DNA from: Tetragenococcus halophilus
Lineage (GTDB): Bacteria; Bacillota; Bacilli; Lactobacillales; Enterococcaceae
Direction: 5' to 3'
Length of the DNA stretch: 32,542 nucleotides
Assembly: GCF_021474685.1 (NCBI RefSeq)
Contig: NZ_JAKEIT010000028.1
Span: forward strand, 1-32,542
Part shown: positions 8,459 to 17,200 of the stretch, piece by piece
Layout: every line of letters begins with the position of its first letter
How positions within the stretch are numbered: the first letter of the stretch is position 1
Notes under the pieces: generated by a model
The model's database searches: none
Told to the model about the DNA's origin: nothing
Seen by the model: the letters and a program-made list of their open reading frames with translations, nothing else
Translations under genes and position numbers: made by a program

Positions 8459-8593
8459 ATGTCAACATTTATTTTATCCGTTATTATCTTCGGTTTTAGC
8501 GCTTGGGCCATTTACCGACAAATCAAGGGTAAAGGTCACTGTGAAGATTGCAACACTAGCTGCCCAGTTAAGCATGAACAAGTAAAAAAATAA
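8459..8593 (+). CDS. FeoB-associated Cys-rich membrane protein
   Basis: A 44-residue reading frame starts one base after the feoB stop, with AGAAGG upstream. It has one N-terminal membrane helix (about residues 4-19, ending in YRQIKGKG) and then a short tail with three cysteines, C28-x2-C31-x3-C35 (HCEDCNTSC). This is the layout of the FeoB-associated Cys-rich family (Pfam FeoB_associated), found after feoB in many Firmicutes. The cysteines could bind iron or a cluster near the FeoB cytoplasmic face, but its role has not been firmly shown. It ends before a weak terminator. Confidence 0.88.
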   Translation: MSTFILSVIIFGFSAWAIYRQIKGKGHCEDCNTSCPVKHEQVKK

Positions 8594-8604
8594 AAAATTT
8601 TAAC

Positions 8605-8632
8605 CTTCTATAACATTATAGGAAGTCTTTTT
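8605..8632 (+). terminator. Weak terminator after the feo operon
   Basis: An imperfect hairpin pairs TTCTATA-type bases at 8606-8612 with 8617-8623, including one G-T pair, and has a four-base loop. A T-rich stretch follows at 8626-8632. It is AT-rich and modest, but placed correctly 12 bases after the last iron gene. Confidence 0.45.
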
Positions 8633-8701
8633 TAAGTTATCTCTTCTTATCTTATCCAACATAAGTTTCCTATGATTTATCCACTATCTCCCTTTTTTCA
8701 T

Positions 8702-8749
8702 AAAAAATAACCAAGCAGCTAAGAAAGATTAATAGTTAGTTGCTTGGTT
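8702..8749 (-). terminator. Terminator of the rnc-smc-HAD-ftsY operon
   Basis: On the minus strand, AACCAAGCAACTAA (8736-8749) pairs with TTAGCTGCTTGGTT (8709-8722), 14 positions with one mismatch. It is followed by ATTTTTT (8702-8708). It lies about 20 bases after the ftsY stop codon. Confidence 0.87.
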
Positions 8750-8769
8750 ATTTGCTATGGTTTTCTTTT

Positions 8770-9936
8770 TTACTCTTCTTGTAAAAGTCCCTTGAAAAGT
8801 CCGACGACAAAGTCATTAGGATCAAAAACCTCTAAATCATCAATACCTTCACCAAGACCGACTAATTTTACTGGCAAATGCAGCTCATTGCGAATAGCTA
8901 GTACAATGCCGCCCTTAGCTGTACCGTCCAATTTTGTCAGTACTAGACCTGTTACGTCAGTCGTTTCTTTAAATTGTTGCGCTTGATTCATAGCATTTTG
9001 TCCTGTTGTAGCATCTACTACCAACAATACTTCGTGAGGTGCAGTAGGATCTTCTCGTTTTATGATACGTTTAATTTTATCTAATTCATTCATCAAATTG
9101 ACTTTATTTTGCAAACGTCCAGCTGTATCAATCAGTAAAACATCAGCTTGTTCTTCTTTAGCTCTAGTCATAGCATCAAAAACAACAGAAGCTGGATCAC
9201 TACCTGTATTTCCGCGTACTACTTCAACATCAGCACGTTCTCCCCATTGTACCAATTGATCAATAGCCCCAGCACGAAATGTATCCGCCGCTGCTAGTAA
9301 CACTTTCTTTCCTTCTTGCCTATATTGATGCGCAAGTTTTCCGATACTAGTCGTTTTACCTGTACCATTTACGCCCACGAATAAGAAAACGGACAAATCA
9401 TTTTGCTGCTCATTAAGTTCATTGACTTCCATCTCTCCTTCTTCTTCGTAAAGGTCCACCAATTTTTCAATAATAGTATTTTGGACAGCTGCAGGTTTCT
9501 TGGCATTTTTGATTTTTACTTCTTCTCTTAATTCATCGGCAATCCGCATAGAAGTATCAAAGCCCACATCTGCTCCTATCAAAGTATTTTCTACTTCTTC
9601 AAAAAAGTCTTCATCTACCGAACGGAAGTTAGCAAACAACTCATTCATCCGATCTTTAAAAGTTTTACGCGTTTTGCTTAATCCTTTTTCATACTTTTTC
9701 TGCGTGTCAGCTGGCTGTTCTTCTATTTCTTCAGTTTCTTCTTGCTCATCAGCAGGAAAATTCGTACTTTCAGTGGTTTCTTCAGACTCTTCTTCTGTTT
9801 CAGAGCTTTTTGCAACCTCAGTTTCAGCTGACTCATCAGCTTTTTCTTCTTCCAAGCTTTCCTGTGTTGTATCTTCTGTCTGATTTTCTTCTTTATCTTT
9901 CACAAAGGCATGTTTAATCTTATCAAAAAGTCCCAT
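8770..9936 (-). CDS. ftsY: Signal recognition particle receptor FtsY
   Basis: A 388-residue SRP receptor GTPase that docks ribosome-SRP complexes at the membrane. Residues 1-80 form the acidic A domain, very rich in Glu, Ser and Thr, after a short amphipathic MGLFDKIKHAF start. The N domain helices follow (about 85-175). The G domain has GVNGTGKTT (188-196), DTFRAGA (218-224), DTAGR (270-274) and TKLDGTAKGG (334-343), and ends in GLGEGIDDLEVFDPNDFVVGL. It is the last gene of the rnc-smc-HAD unit, 38 bases after the HAD gene, with AAAGGAG before the ATG, and is followed by a terminator. Confidence 0.97.
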   Translation of the reverse strand: MGLFDKIKHAFVKDKEENQTEDTTQESLEEEKADESAETEVAKSSETEEESEETTESTNFPADEQEETEEIEEQPADTQKKYEKGLSKTRKTFKDRMNELFANFRSVDEDFFEEVENTLIGADVGFDTSMRIADELREEVKIKNAKKPAAVQNTIIEKLVDLYEEEGEMEVNELNEQQNDLSVFLFVGVNGTGKTTSIGKLAHQYRQEGKKVLLAAADTFRAGAIDQLVQWGERADVEVVRGNTGSDPASVVFDAMTRAKEEQADVLLIDTAGRLQNKVNLMNELDKIKRIIKREDPTAPHEVLLVVDATTGQNAMNQAQQFKETTDVTGLVLTKLDGTAKGGIVLAIRNELHLPVKLVGLGEGIDDLEVFDPNDFVVGLFKGLLQEE

Positions 9937-9974
9937 CTATATTTCAACTCCTTTGTCTAAATTTAAAATGGCAC

Positions 9975-10787
9975 TCATCTATTGAGTACATATTTTGCTA
10001 CTACTTGTGCAACCCCATCTTCTTCATTAGAAGTGGTGATGATATTTGCCTTTTCTTTTACTTGTTCTACAGCATTTGCCATCGCAACGCCAAATCCTGC
10101 GTATTCAATCATCGGCAAGTCATTTTCTTCATCACCAATTCCCATTACTTCTTCAGGAGAAAAAGCTAGATCCTTAGCTAAAGAAGCAATACCAAAAGCT
10201 TTAGTAATCCCCTTAGGCATAAATTCCAACAAATTGCCGCGAGATTTGATCACTTCATAACGATCTTTGTAAACCGCAGGGATTTTAGCGATTTGCTCAT
10301 CTAAATACTCTTGATGATAGCCTACAACAGCTTTATTATATAAACGTTCTGTTGTTAGTTCTTCAACAGAAGCTGCTTGAAAAGTTAACAGCGGATTTAA
10401 CTGCGGATAAATGGATAAATGCTGAGCTGAAGTCGGCAAAGACAACACCACATCATCTGACAATACATCTAAAGGTAGATCTAGCTCTCTAGCTAAGCGC
10501 GTCAAATCCATAACATCTTCTAATTTCATCGCTGCTTTTTCAACAATTTCTCCCGTATCGTTTTTTTGAACTAAACCACCATTAAAAGTAATACTATAAT
10601 CCCCGACACCTTGCATATTCAACTCCTCTAAATAAGGACGAATACCAGCCAGTGGACGACCAGTACAAATGACGATTTTCGTTCCTTGTGCTCTAGCCTC
10701 TTGCAAAACTTCTTTATTTTTTACAGAAATCTTTTTTTGTCCATCTAACAATGTGCCATCTAAATCAATGGCTATCAACTTAATCAT
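9975..10787 (-). CDS. Cof-type HAD-IIB phosphatase
   Basis: A 270-residue HAD-superfamily hydrolase of the Cof/YidA type. Motif I is IDLDGTLLDG with nucleophile D8 and D10; motif II is the T of ICTGRP; the cap domain occupies the middle (about 85-190). Motif III/IV is K of GITKAFGI followed by GIGDEENDLPMIEYAGFGVAM. Such enzymes act on sugar phosphates or other small phosphoesters; the substrate cannot be told from sequence. Its ATG overlaps the smc stop codon by four bases (ATGA), so the two are translationally coupled. A phosphatase in this position between smc and ftsY is, as far as I recall, typical of lactobacilli and enterococci. Confidence 0.9.
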   Translation of the reverse strand: MIKLIAIDLDGTLLDGQKKISVKNKEVLQEARAQGTKIVICTGRPLAGIRPYLEELNMQGVGDYSITFNGGLVQKNDTGEIVEKAAMKLEDVMDLTRLARELDLPLDVLSDDVVLSLPTSAQHLSIYPQLNPLLTFQAASVEELTTERLYNKAVVGYHQEYLDEQIAKIPAVYKDRYEVIKSRGNLLEFMPKGITKAFGIASLAKDLAFSPEEVMGIGDEENDLPMIEYAGFGVAMANAVEQVKEKANIITTSNEEDGVAQVVAKYVLNR

Positions 10788-13700
10788 ACACTATCTTTCC
10801 CTTCAACCGCAATTTGTCCATTTTCTTCTACATCTTTTAGCCGAACCGAGACAATTTTAGAAACACCAGATTCTTCCATTGTAACCCCATATAGCACATT
10901 ACAAGCTTCCATTGTTCCTTTTCGATGGGTCACAATAATAAATTGCGTGTCATTATTAAAAGTCTGTAAGTAATTAGCAAAGCGTAGAATATTTGCTTCA
11001 TCAAGCGCTGCTTCTACTTCGTCCAATATACAAAAAGGAACAGGACGCACTTGAATAATGGAAAAAAGTAACGCAATAGCAGTCAAGGCTCGTTCTCCTC
11101 CAGAAAGTAAACCTAAATTCTGTAGTTTTTTGCCTGGTGGTTGTGCCTCAATTTCAATTCCTGTATTTAATAAATCATTGGGATCTGTCAAAAATAATTC
11201 AGCACGTCCGCCACCAAACATATTAGGGAAAACCACTTTAAATTGTTGGCGTATTTTTTCGAAAATATCTTTAAAACGAGTTTTCACTTCTTCATCCATT
11301 TCACCCATGGTAGTAAACAATTGATTTTTAGCTGCTAATAAATCTTCTCTTTGCTTATGCAAAAAATCATAACGCTGAGAAACTTCTTCATATTGTTCAA
11401 TCGCATTTAAATTTACTGGACCTAACTGTTCAATCTTATGACGTAAATGTTGAATCTGTTCTTTTGTTTCATCATTTTTTTCTACCGCTTGGTAGTCGGC
11501 TTCGGCTTTTTCAAAAGTGATATGATATTCTTCTTGTAAATAAGACAGACGATGGTCTAGTAAGTTCTCTTGCCGATTTTTAGCTACTTCGACTGTTGTT
11601 TTTTCAGCTAATTTTTCTTTTTGTTCTTGGTTTAACTGACTCAAGCTTTCATCTTGTTCGTTGATTTCTTGATACAAGCGGTCGCGTTTTTCTCTTTTGT
11701 CACGCAATTGTACTTGCAGCTCATCTTTTTTTTCTGTTAAAGATGCAATTTGTTTTTGTAAAGATTCTTCGGACACTTCATGATCTGAAACGTTCGATGT
11801 TAAAGATGATAATTGCTTTTCCAATGTCTCTTTTCGCTGCGTTTGTTCAGAAAAAGTTTGCTCATTTGTTTGAATCTGTTGCTTAAGTGTATTTATTTGT
11901 TCTTTATTCACAGCAAGTGTTGCTTTTTTTTCAGACAATTCCTGGCTAAGACTTTCTCTTCTTTTTTCTATCAAATCATCTTGTTCATTTAAATCTTGCA
12001 TTTCGCTTTGTAGTTTTTCTAGCTCTTTTCCTACATTTTCTTGCTGTTTTGTTAAACTTTCTTTCTGTTCTGTATAACTATTGATAAAGTCTTGCACTTC
12101 CCGATTTTCAAATTCATAAATTTTCTGCTCTTTATCCAAACGCTCAATTTCTTCCAAAATATGATTTTTACGACTTTGTAATTCTTGTTCTTCTAAACGG
12201 GAAGATTGGCTTTTTGTACGCAAATTCTCCAATTCTTGCTGACAATCGGTCGCTTGTTTTTGAAATTGTGCGACTTGTTTCTCAATTGTTTGTAATCTTT
12301 GGTCGCTGCGCTGCGCCTGTTCTTTTAAGCTCTGGAGTTCATTTGCCTGACTAAATAAGTTTCCCTTATTACCACGCTTAGTCGCGCCGCCTGTCATAGA
12401 ACCTCCAGCATTCATCACGTCTCCACTCAAAGAAACCACTCGGTAACGAAATTGTACAGCACGAGCAATAGCATTGGCACTTTCTAAATCGTTAGCGATC
12501 AAAGTTGTCCCTAATAAGTTCTGCATGATCGCAGAAAATTCTTCAGAAAACTGGATCAATTGACTGGCAACCCCGATAAAGCCGTTAACATTTTGTGCTT
12601 GATTCAATGCTGTAGTGGATATTTGACGTGGCTTGATTGTAGTCATCGGCAAAAATGTTGCTCGTCCAGCTTGGCGCCTTTTCAAGAAGGTGATACCTTC
12701 TCTAGCAGCTACTTCGTTTTCTACCACAATATGCTGTGCTTGCGCACCCAAAGCTGTTTCAATAGCCTGAGTATAATCAGATGGCACCTCAATTAATTCA
12801 GCTACCGCTCCTGCAATACCCGAAAGTTCGTTTTGTTGTTGCAAGACAACCCGTACGCCTTGGTAAAAGCCAGAATGATTTTCTTGAATATCTTGTAAAG
12901 ATTTAATTCTAGCCTTAATTTGACGCGTTTCATCCATTAATTGATACATTTTCTTTTGTGCGTCTTCATATTGTTTTTGATAGGATCGTTGTTTTTCTTG
13001 CAAACGAGCAAATTGTTTGTTCTCTTCAGCTATTGTAGCTTGTAATTGCTCCAGTTGGTTACTTACTTCTGTAGCACTTTCTTGTTTTTGCTGGTAGTCT
13101 TTGTTTGCATTTTCTTGTTTTTCCAAAGAACTTTGGTTTTTAGCCATTTCTTGTGTATACTGCCGTTCAAGATATTTTAGCTCGTTACCAATATTGGCTT
13201 GTTCTTGCATCTGATCTACATATTTAGCCCGAAGTTCTTCGATTAATTCTTTAGTCGATTTTTGGTATTTTTGTAATTCCGCATTTGTTTGTTCTATTTC
13301 TTTTTCAACGTCTTGAACAAAACCGTTTTTCTGCGATAACTTTTCTACCAAACCTGCTTTTTCTTCTTCTAAAGCGCTAATTTTTTCTTTTACTTCCGTT
13401 AAGTTCTCTTGATATTCTTGTGCGCTCTTTTGCGTATGCTTTGAACGTTCTTGTAATACTTCTTTTTGTCCTTCAGCCTGTTTTAACGCTTCAGCCAAAG
13501 AAACTTGCGTCTGATTATTTTCTTCTAACCATTGATCAAGATGACTACGTTTTTTACGCTGTTCTTGTAACTTATCTTCTTTTTCCTGAATTTGCCGTGC
13601 AAGAGTCGACAACTGTTCGTTTAAACTTTCTAGCTGCTGTGTTGCTTGTTCAAAAGCAGACTTTGCTTCCTTCATTTCAGCAACAGTATAAGCGACATCG

Positions 13701-14374
13701 ATTTGAGTAAATTCTTCTTTTAAAGATAAATACTGCTTGGCAATTTTACTCTGTTCTTTTAAAGGTGCCATCTGGTCTTCTAGTTCGTAGACGATATCTT
13801 GCACACGGCTTAAGTTATCTTCAGTTTCAAAAAGCTTTTGTTCCGCTTGTTTTTTTCGCTGTTTATATTTTAAAACACCAGCAGCTTCTTCAAAAATTCC
13901 ACGACGATCTTGCGGTTTGCTCGCAAAAATAGCTTCGACTTTTCCTTGAGAAATAATGGAAAAAGACTCTTTTCCAAGCCCGGAATCCATAAACAACTCT
14001 TGAATATCTTTTAGCCGACAAGCTTGTTTATTCAAAAAGAACTCACTTTCACCCGTTCGGTGCAAGCGGCGTGTAACATTCACTTCACTATAGTCTACTG
14101 GTAAATAATGATCTGTATTGTCTAATATCACTGTGACTTCACTAATATTTAACGGTTTACGTGAATCCGAACCAGCAAAAATCACATCGGGCATCTTTCC
14201 TCCACGTAAATTGCGGGCAGATTGCTCACCTAATACCCAGCGTACAGCTTCAGTTATATTACTTTTTCCACTGCCGTTTGGACCAACAACGCCGGTTAGT
14301 CTATTTTCAAAGTCGATCACCGTACGGTCAGCAAATGATTTAAAACCGGCTAGTTCGATTTTTTTTAAATACAC
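10784..14374 (-). CDS. smc: Chromosome segregation ATPase Smc
   Basis: A 1196-residue SMC protein, full length for Firmicutes. It has the N-terminal Walker A GPNGSGKSN (31-39), two long coiled coils rich in Gln, Glu and Lys, and a hinge domain around 510-670 (IAGAVAELIEVPSDYTQAIE ... GGSMTGGATKRGNKGNLFS). The C-terminal head has the ABC signature LLSGGERALTAIAL and Walker B CILDEVEAALDEAN. With ScpA and ScpB, encoded elsewhere, it compacts and segregates the chromosome. The start is GTG at 14374: GAGGAACCTAG precedes it, and that ribosome site overlaps the rnc stop codon. The gene follows rnc after nine bases and overlaps the HAD gene by four. Confidence 0.98.
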   Translation of the reverse strand: MYLKKIELAGFKSFADRTVIDFENRLTGVVGPNGSGKSNITEAVRWVLGEQSARNLRGGKMPDVIFAGSDSRKPLNISEVTVILDNTDHYLPVDYSEVNVTRRLHRTGESEFFLNKQACRLKDIQELFMDSGLGKESFSIISQGKVEAIFASKPQDRRGIFEEAAGVLKYKQRKKQAEQKLFETEDNLSRVQDIVYELEDQMAPLKEQSKIAKQYLSLKEEFTQIDVAYTVAEMKEAKSAFEQATQQLESLNEQLSTLARQIQEKEDKLQEQRKKRSHLDQWLEENNQTQVSLAEALKQAEGQKEVLQERSKHTQKSAQEYQENLTEVKEKISALEEEKAGLVEKLSQKNGFVQDVEKEIEQTNAELQKYQKSTKELIEELRAKYVDQMQEQANIGNELKYLERQYTQEMAKNQSSLEKQENANKDYQQKQESATEVSNQLEQLQATIAEENKQFARLQEKQRSYQKQYEDAQKKMYQLMDETRQIKARIKSLQDIQENHSGFYQGVRVVLQQQNELSGIAGAVAELIEVPSDYTQAIETALGAQAQHIVVENEVAAREGITFLKRRQAGRATFLPMTTIKPRQISTTALNQAQNVNGFIGVASQLIQFSEEFSAIMQNLLGTTLIANDLESANAIARAVQFRYRVVSLSGDVMNAGGSMTGGATKRGNKGNLFSQANELQSLKEQAQRSDQRLQTIEKQVAQFQKQATDCQQELENLRTKSQSSRLEEQELQSRKNHILEEIERLDKEQKIYEFENREVQDFINSYTEQKESLTKQQENVGKELEKLQSEMQDLNEQDDLIEKRRESLSQELSEKKATLAVNKEQINTLKQQIQTNEQTFSEQTQRKETLEKQLSSLTSNVSDHEVSEESLQKQIASLTEKKDELQVQLRDKREKRDRLYQEINEQDESLSQLNQEQKEKLAEKTTVEVAKNRQENLLDHRLSYLQEEYHITFEKAEADYQAVEKNDETKEQIQHLRHKIEQLGPVNLNAIEQYEEVSQRYDFLHKQREDLLAAKNQLFTTMGEMDEEVKTRFKDIFEKIRQQFKVVFPNMFGGGRAELFLTDPNDLLNTGIEIEAQPPGKKLQNLGLLSGGERALTAIALLFSIIQVRPVPFCILDEVEAALDEANILRFANYLQTFNNDTQFIIVTHRKGTMEACNVLYGVTMEESGVSKIVSVRLKDVEENGQIAVEGKDSV

Positions 14375-14383
14375 CTAGGTTCC

Positions 14384-15079
14384 TCACTTACGTTCAAGAT
14401 CGGCTAATGCATTAGCTGCCGCATCTTGTTCTGCTATTTTTTTCGATTTACCATGACCTTTACCGACTAATTCGTCATCGCAATATACTTCAATCCAAAA
14501 AAGACGCTCATGAGCAGGGCCTTCTTCTTTAACTAAACGATAATCGATAATACGGTCTCCAGAACGCTGCAAAACTTCTTGCAGTCGTGTTTTATAATCC
14601 ATCTCATGTGAAAAAGCACCCGATACAACTTTAGGGTAAATAACCAGCTCTAAGAATTTTTCAACTTTTTCTAAACCTTGATCTATATACAAAGCGCCTA
14701 AAAAAGCTTCAAATAAATCACACAATAAAGCCAGACGCTGACGCCCACCAGAATGTTCTTCGCCTTTACCAAGAGCAATATAACGATCAAAGTGACATTC
14801 CTTAGCAAATGCCGCTAAGCTATCTTCTCTTACGATTGCTGCTCTTAATTTCGTTAATGTTCCTTCTGGTACGTCTTGATACTGAAAGTATAAAAACCTA
14901 GAAACTAATAATTCTAAGACAGCATCCCCTAAAAATTCTAAACGCTCATTATCTGATAATTGTAGTTGACGGTGCTCATTCACATAAGATGAATGGGTAA
15001 ATGCCTGTTTTAACAAATCGACATCATGGAACACGATATTAAAGTTCTCTTTTAATTCTTTTAAAAACTGTTTGTCCAT
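14384..15079 (-). CDS. rnc: Ribonuclease III
   Basis: RNase III cuts double-stranded RNA in rRNA maturation and mRNA turnover. The 231-residue protein has the catalytic domain with the signature NERLEFLGDAVLEL (44-57) and the downstream acidic residues in LLCDLFEAFLGALYIDQG. A C-terminal dsRNA-binding domain ends GKGHGKSKKIAEQDAAANAL. I chose the ATG at 15079 because AAGGA lies nine bases before it. An ATG three codons earlier (15088) would have its ribosome site only about one base away, so it is less likely. It leads the operon with smc, the HAD gene and ftsY. Confidence 0.96.
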   Translation of the reverse strand: MDKQFLKELKENFNIVFHDVDLLKQAFTHSSYVNEHRQLQLSDNERLEFLGDAVLELLVSRFLYFQYQDVPEGTLTKLRAAIVREDSLAAFAKECHFDRYIALGKGEEHSGGRQRLALLCDLFEAFLGALYIDQGLEKVEKFLELVIYPKVVSGAFSHEMDYKTRLQEVLQRSGDRIIDYRLVKEEGPAHERLFWIEVYCDDELVGKGHGKSKKIAEQDAAANALADLERK

Positions 15080-15113
15080 TTTTTCCATTCCTTTTCTTTT
15101 TTGACCTTCTTAC

Positions 15114-15119
15114 ATTATA
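15114..15119 (-). promoter_or_regulatory. Probable -10 of the rnc operon promoter
   Basis: On the minus strand a perfect TATAAT lies about 35 bases before the rnc start. The -35 region is weak. It lies between the former acpP terminator and rnc, which suggests that rnc had its own promoter before the IS arrived. Confidence 0.5.
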
Positions 15120-15225
15120 CTGATTTTTACTAAATAATGAAATGATTGTGCGGTAAGAAAGCAAAAAACTTTGTGGAAATTTATGGCTTTTTTATTTCAA
15201 TAAGAAGTCAGAAACTAAATATTTT

Positions 15226-15259
15226 AAAAAAAACGATCCTCATTAAAAGAGGACCGTTT
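15226..15259 (-). terminator. Original acpP terminator, now separated by the IS
   Basis: On the minus strand an 11-bp stem (arms 15249-15259 and 15231-15241, one G-T pair, seven-base loop) is followed by eight Ts (15233-15226). Removing the IS and one target copy would place it seven bases after the acpP stop codon, its expected position. It now lies about 1.57 kb beyond acpP. Confidence 0.9.
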
Positions 15260-15261
15260 AC

Positions 15262-15269
15262 TTATTTTA
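15262..15269. repeat. Left target-site duplication of the IS
   Basis: TTATTTTA is directly repeated at 15262-15269 and 16833-16840, abutting the two ends of the element. Eight bases is within the range known for IS4-family target duplications. Confidence 0.88.
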
Positions 15270-16832
15270 CTAAAACTTGAAACATCAAAAACCTAACTAA
15301 ACTCTTCATATAAGTGAGTTTCATCAAATAAAAATAGCATAAACTTCTCCAAATTGGTAAAATAGAATTGACCAAAAAACCATCTACCAAGGAGTGTTCA
15401 TGCTATGCCAATTATAACATCAAACAACCAAGATAAAAATGAAATTTCATCATCTATCGATACTTTTTTCAAACGTTTTAATTTATCAGCGATTGCGGCA
15501 AAATCAAATGCAAAAAAATCAAAAGGAGTGTCTTTTCTCGTTCTTTTTAGTTACCTTATGACGACGATTTTTTCCAATCGCTCTGCTTTTCGTGACTTCC
15601 AACTCCATCAGAAGGAGTTAGGATTTTCAGATAAAACGTTTCGCAATCTGCTAAATAACGGAAAAATCAATTGGCAACGCTTCTTGATCCTTCTGTCTAA
15701 AAATGTCATTGATTTCATTCGTCCTTTGACAGAAGAGGATCGTAAAGAAGTTTTTATCGTCGATGATTCCATGTATGAACGCTTGAATGCAAAAAATGTG
15801 GAGCTTTGTGGTTGGCAGTACGATCACGCCAACCATAAAAATAAGAAAGGCTTTCGCTTTCTTCAACTTGGATGGAGTGATGGCAATACCTTTTTGCCCC
15901 TTGCTTTTAGCCTTCTATCTTCAAGCAAGAAAGTACGTGAAGCAGACAAGATCGACCATCGGTCCCACTCTGGAAGAAGAAAAGCACAAGCGCAACGCAA
16001 AGGAACCGATGTACTAGTGGAGCTTCTTCAAGCCGCCTTAAAAGATGGCGTAAAGGCGCACTATGTATTATTTGATTCATGGTTTTCAAGTCCTAAAATG
16101 TTTCATGCTTTGCGTAAAATCAAGCTTCATGCCGTGTGCATGATTAAACGTTCAAAGAAAGTCTACTATCGATACAACGGCAAATGGGTCGATGTAAAGA
16201 CCATTTTTCAAACAGAGAAAAAGCGCAGAGGTCGTTCCAGATACCTTCTTTCTGTTTGTGTTGAATCTGAAGTGGATGGCCAAGTGCTTCCGATTAAGCT
16301 TGTGTACGTGAGAAATCGCAATAAGCGCAATGATTATCTCGTGCTAGCCACCACAGATATTTCTTTGAGTGAAGATGAGATCATCCAGTTATATGGTAAA
16401 CGGTGGTCGATTGAGGTTTATTTTAAAATTTGTAAGCAACATCTTCGTTTAGCTAAGTATCAAGGACTTTCTTATGATGGTATTTTTGCGCATACCGTGA
16501 CGGTCGCTGTCAGTTATCTTGTCTTGGCTGTCCAACATCGTGAACAAGCAGATGATCGAACAATGGGCGAGCTATTTTATTTGATGATCGAAGAATTATC
16601 AGATATTAGTTTTTCAGAAGCTATTATCCAACTTCTCGAACTTTTTAAAGAAGTATTTGAGAACGAATTGGTACTTTCTGAGGAAGCTTTAAATAACATC
16701 ATGAACCAGTTTATCCAAAAACTCCCTCAAGCAACACAAAATCGGTTAAGGCTGGTTGCTTGAAACTAAATTTATTGGTTAATTGCTTGATATTATAGGT
16801 TTAGTGCGCTCTTTTTATGTTTCAAGTTTTAG
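15270..16832 (+). mobile_element. Complete IS4-family insertion sequence (1563 bp)
   Basis: The ends are CTAAAACTTGAAACAT at 15270-15285 and its exact reverse complement at 16817-16832 (16 bp perfect, a few more matching bases inward). They are flanked by the 8-bp direct repeat TTATTTTA. One intact transposase gene fills the interior on the plus strand. Perfect ends, perfect target duplication and an undamaged gene suggest a recent and possibly still active insertion. It lies between acpP and rnc, both read on the opposite strand. Confidence 0.95.
15405..16763 (+). CDS. IS4-family DDE transposase
   Basis: A 452-residue transposase with an RNase H-like catalytic core. The likely catalytic acids are D120 or D121 (FIVDDSMYE), D224 (YVLFDSWFSS) and E337. 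The IS4 signature Y-(2)-R-(3)-E-(6)-K is complete, as Y330, R333, E337 and K344 (LYGKRWSIEVYFKICKQ). A basic stretch near 182-200 and the beta-rich insertion between D224 and E337 fit the IS4 family. AAGGAGTG lies before the ATG. No frameshift or stop interrupts it. Transcription from acpP on the other strand would run antisense to this gene. Confidence 0.95.
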   Translation: MPIITSNNQDKNEISSSIDTFFKRFNLSAIAAKSNAKKSKGVSFLVLFSYLMTTIFSNRSAFRDFQLHQKELGFSDKTFRNLLNNGKINWQRFLILLSKNVIDFIRPLTEEDRKEVFIVDDSMYERLNAKNVELCGWQYDHANHKNKKGFRFLQLGWSDGNTFLPLAFSLLSSSKKVREADKIDHRSHSGRRKAQAQRKGTDVLVELLQAALKDGVKAHYVLFDSWFSSPKMFHALRKIKLHAVCMIKRSKKVYYRYNGKWVDVKTIFQTEKKRRGRSRYLLSVCVESEVDGQVLPIKLVYVRNRNKRNDYLVLATTDISLSEDEIIQLYGKRWSIEVYFKICKQHLRLAKYQGLSYDGIFAHTVTVAVSYLVLAVQHREQADDRTMGELFYLMIEELSDISFSEAIIQLLELFKEVFENELVLSEEALNNIMNQFIQKLPQATQNRLRLVA

Positions 16833-16840
16833 TTATTTTA
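16833..16840. repeat. Right target-site duplication of the IS, containing the acpP stop
   Basis: The second TTATTTTA copy. Its last three bases (16838-16840) are the acpP stop codon TAA on the minus strand, so the duplication rebuilt or kept the stop and the AcpP protein is unchanged. Confidence 0.88.
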
Positions 16841-17080
16841 GTTTAAATTTGAATTAATATAATCAACTGCTGCGCCAACCGTTTGAATTTGTTCTGCGTC
16901 TTCATCGGAAATTTCTGTACCGAATGCTTCTTCTAATTCTAACACAAATTCCATTACACTGATTGAATCAGCATTTAAGTCATCTTTAATACTCATGGAT
17001 TCATTTACTTGATCAGCTGCCACTTCAAAGTGGTTGGCGATCACTTCAGCTACTTTATTAAATATTTCATCACGCGTCAA
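16838..17080 (-). CDS. acpP: Acyl carrier protein
   Basis: An 80-residue acidic four-helix protein that carries fatty acyl chains on phosphopantetheine. The attachment serine is S39 in NADSISVMEF; the usual Firmicute motif is DSL, and Ile here is a mild variant. The C-terminal half (ELEEAFGTEISDEDAEQIQTVGAAVDYI) is typical. The start is TTG at 17080, supported by GGAGGTGAG eight bases upstream; no in-frame ATG fits. It lies 120 bases after plsX with a promoter of its own between. The IS begins six bases past its stop, cutting it off from its terminator. Confidence 0.94.
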   Translation of the reverse strand: MTRDEIFNKVAEVIANHFEVAADQVNESMSIKDDLNADSISVMEFVLELEEAFGTEISDEDAEQIQTVGAAVDYINSNLN

Positions 17081-17128
17081 TTGTACTCACCTCCACGCCA
17101 TTATCATAGCAAGAAATAGCTACCCAAT

Positions 17129-17157
17129 ATTTTACGATTTTTTATATCGTTTGTCTA
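17129..17157 (-). promoter_or_regulatory. Promoter for acpP
   Basis: On the minus strand TAGACA (17157-17152) and TAAAAT (17134-17129) are spaced by 17 bases, each one base from consensus. It lies about 50 bases before the acpP TTG. I see no FapR-like palindrome here. Confidence 0.65.
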
Positions 17158-17200
17158 CACTTTTTTTCATTTTTGTAACAAAGGTTGCATTTTCATTACA

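Noticed and set aside
9500-9883. Ser-rich open frame on the plus strand
   Set aside because: It is the antisense shadow of the Glu/Ser-rich A and N domains of FtsY, with no ribosome site.
17081-17200. FapR operator in the plsX-acpP gap
   Set aside because: No FapR-like palindrome (TTAGTACCTGATACTAA type) was found; only a promoter and a short CGAT/ATCG repeat.
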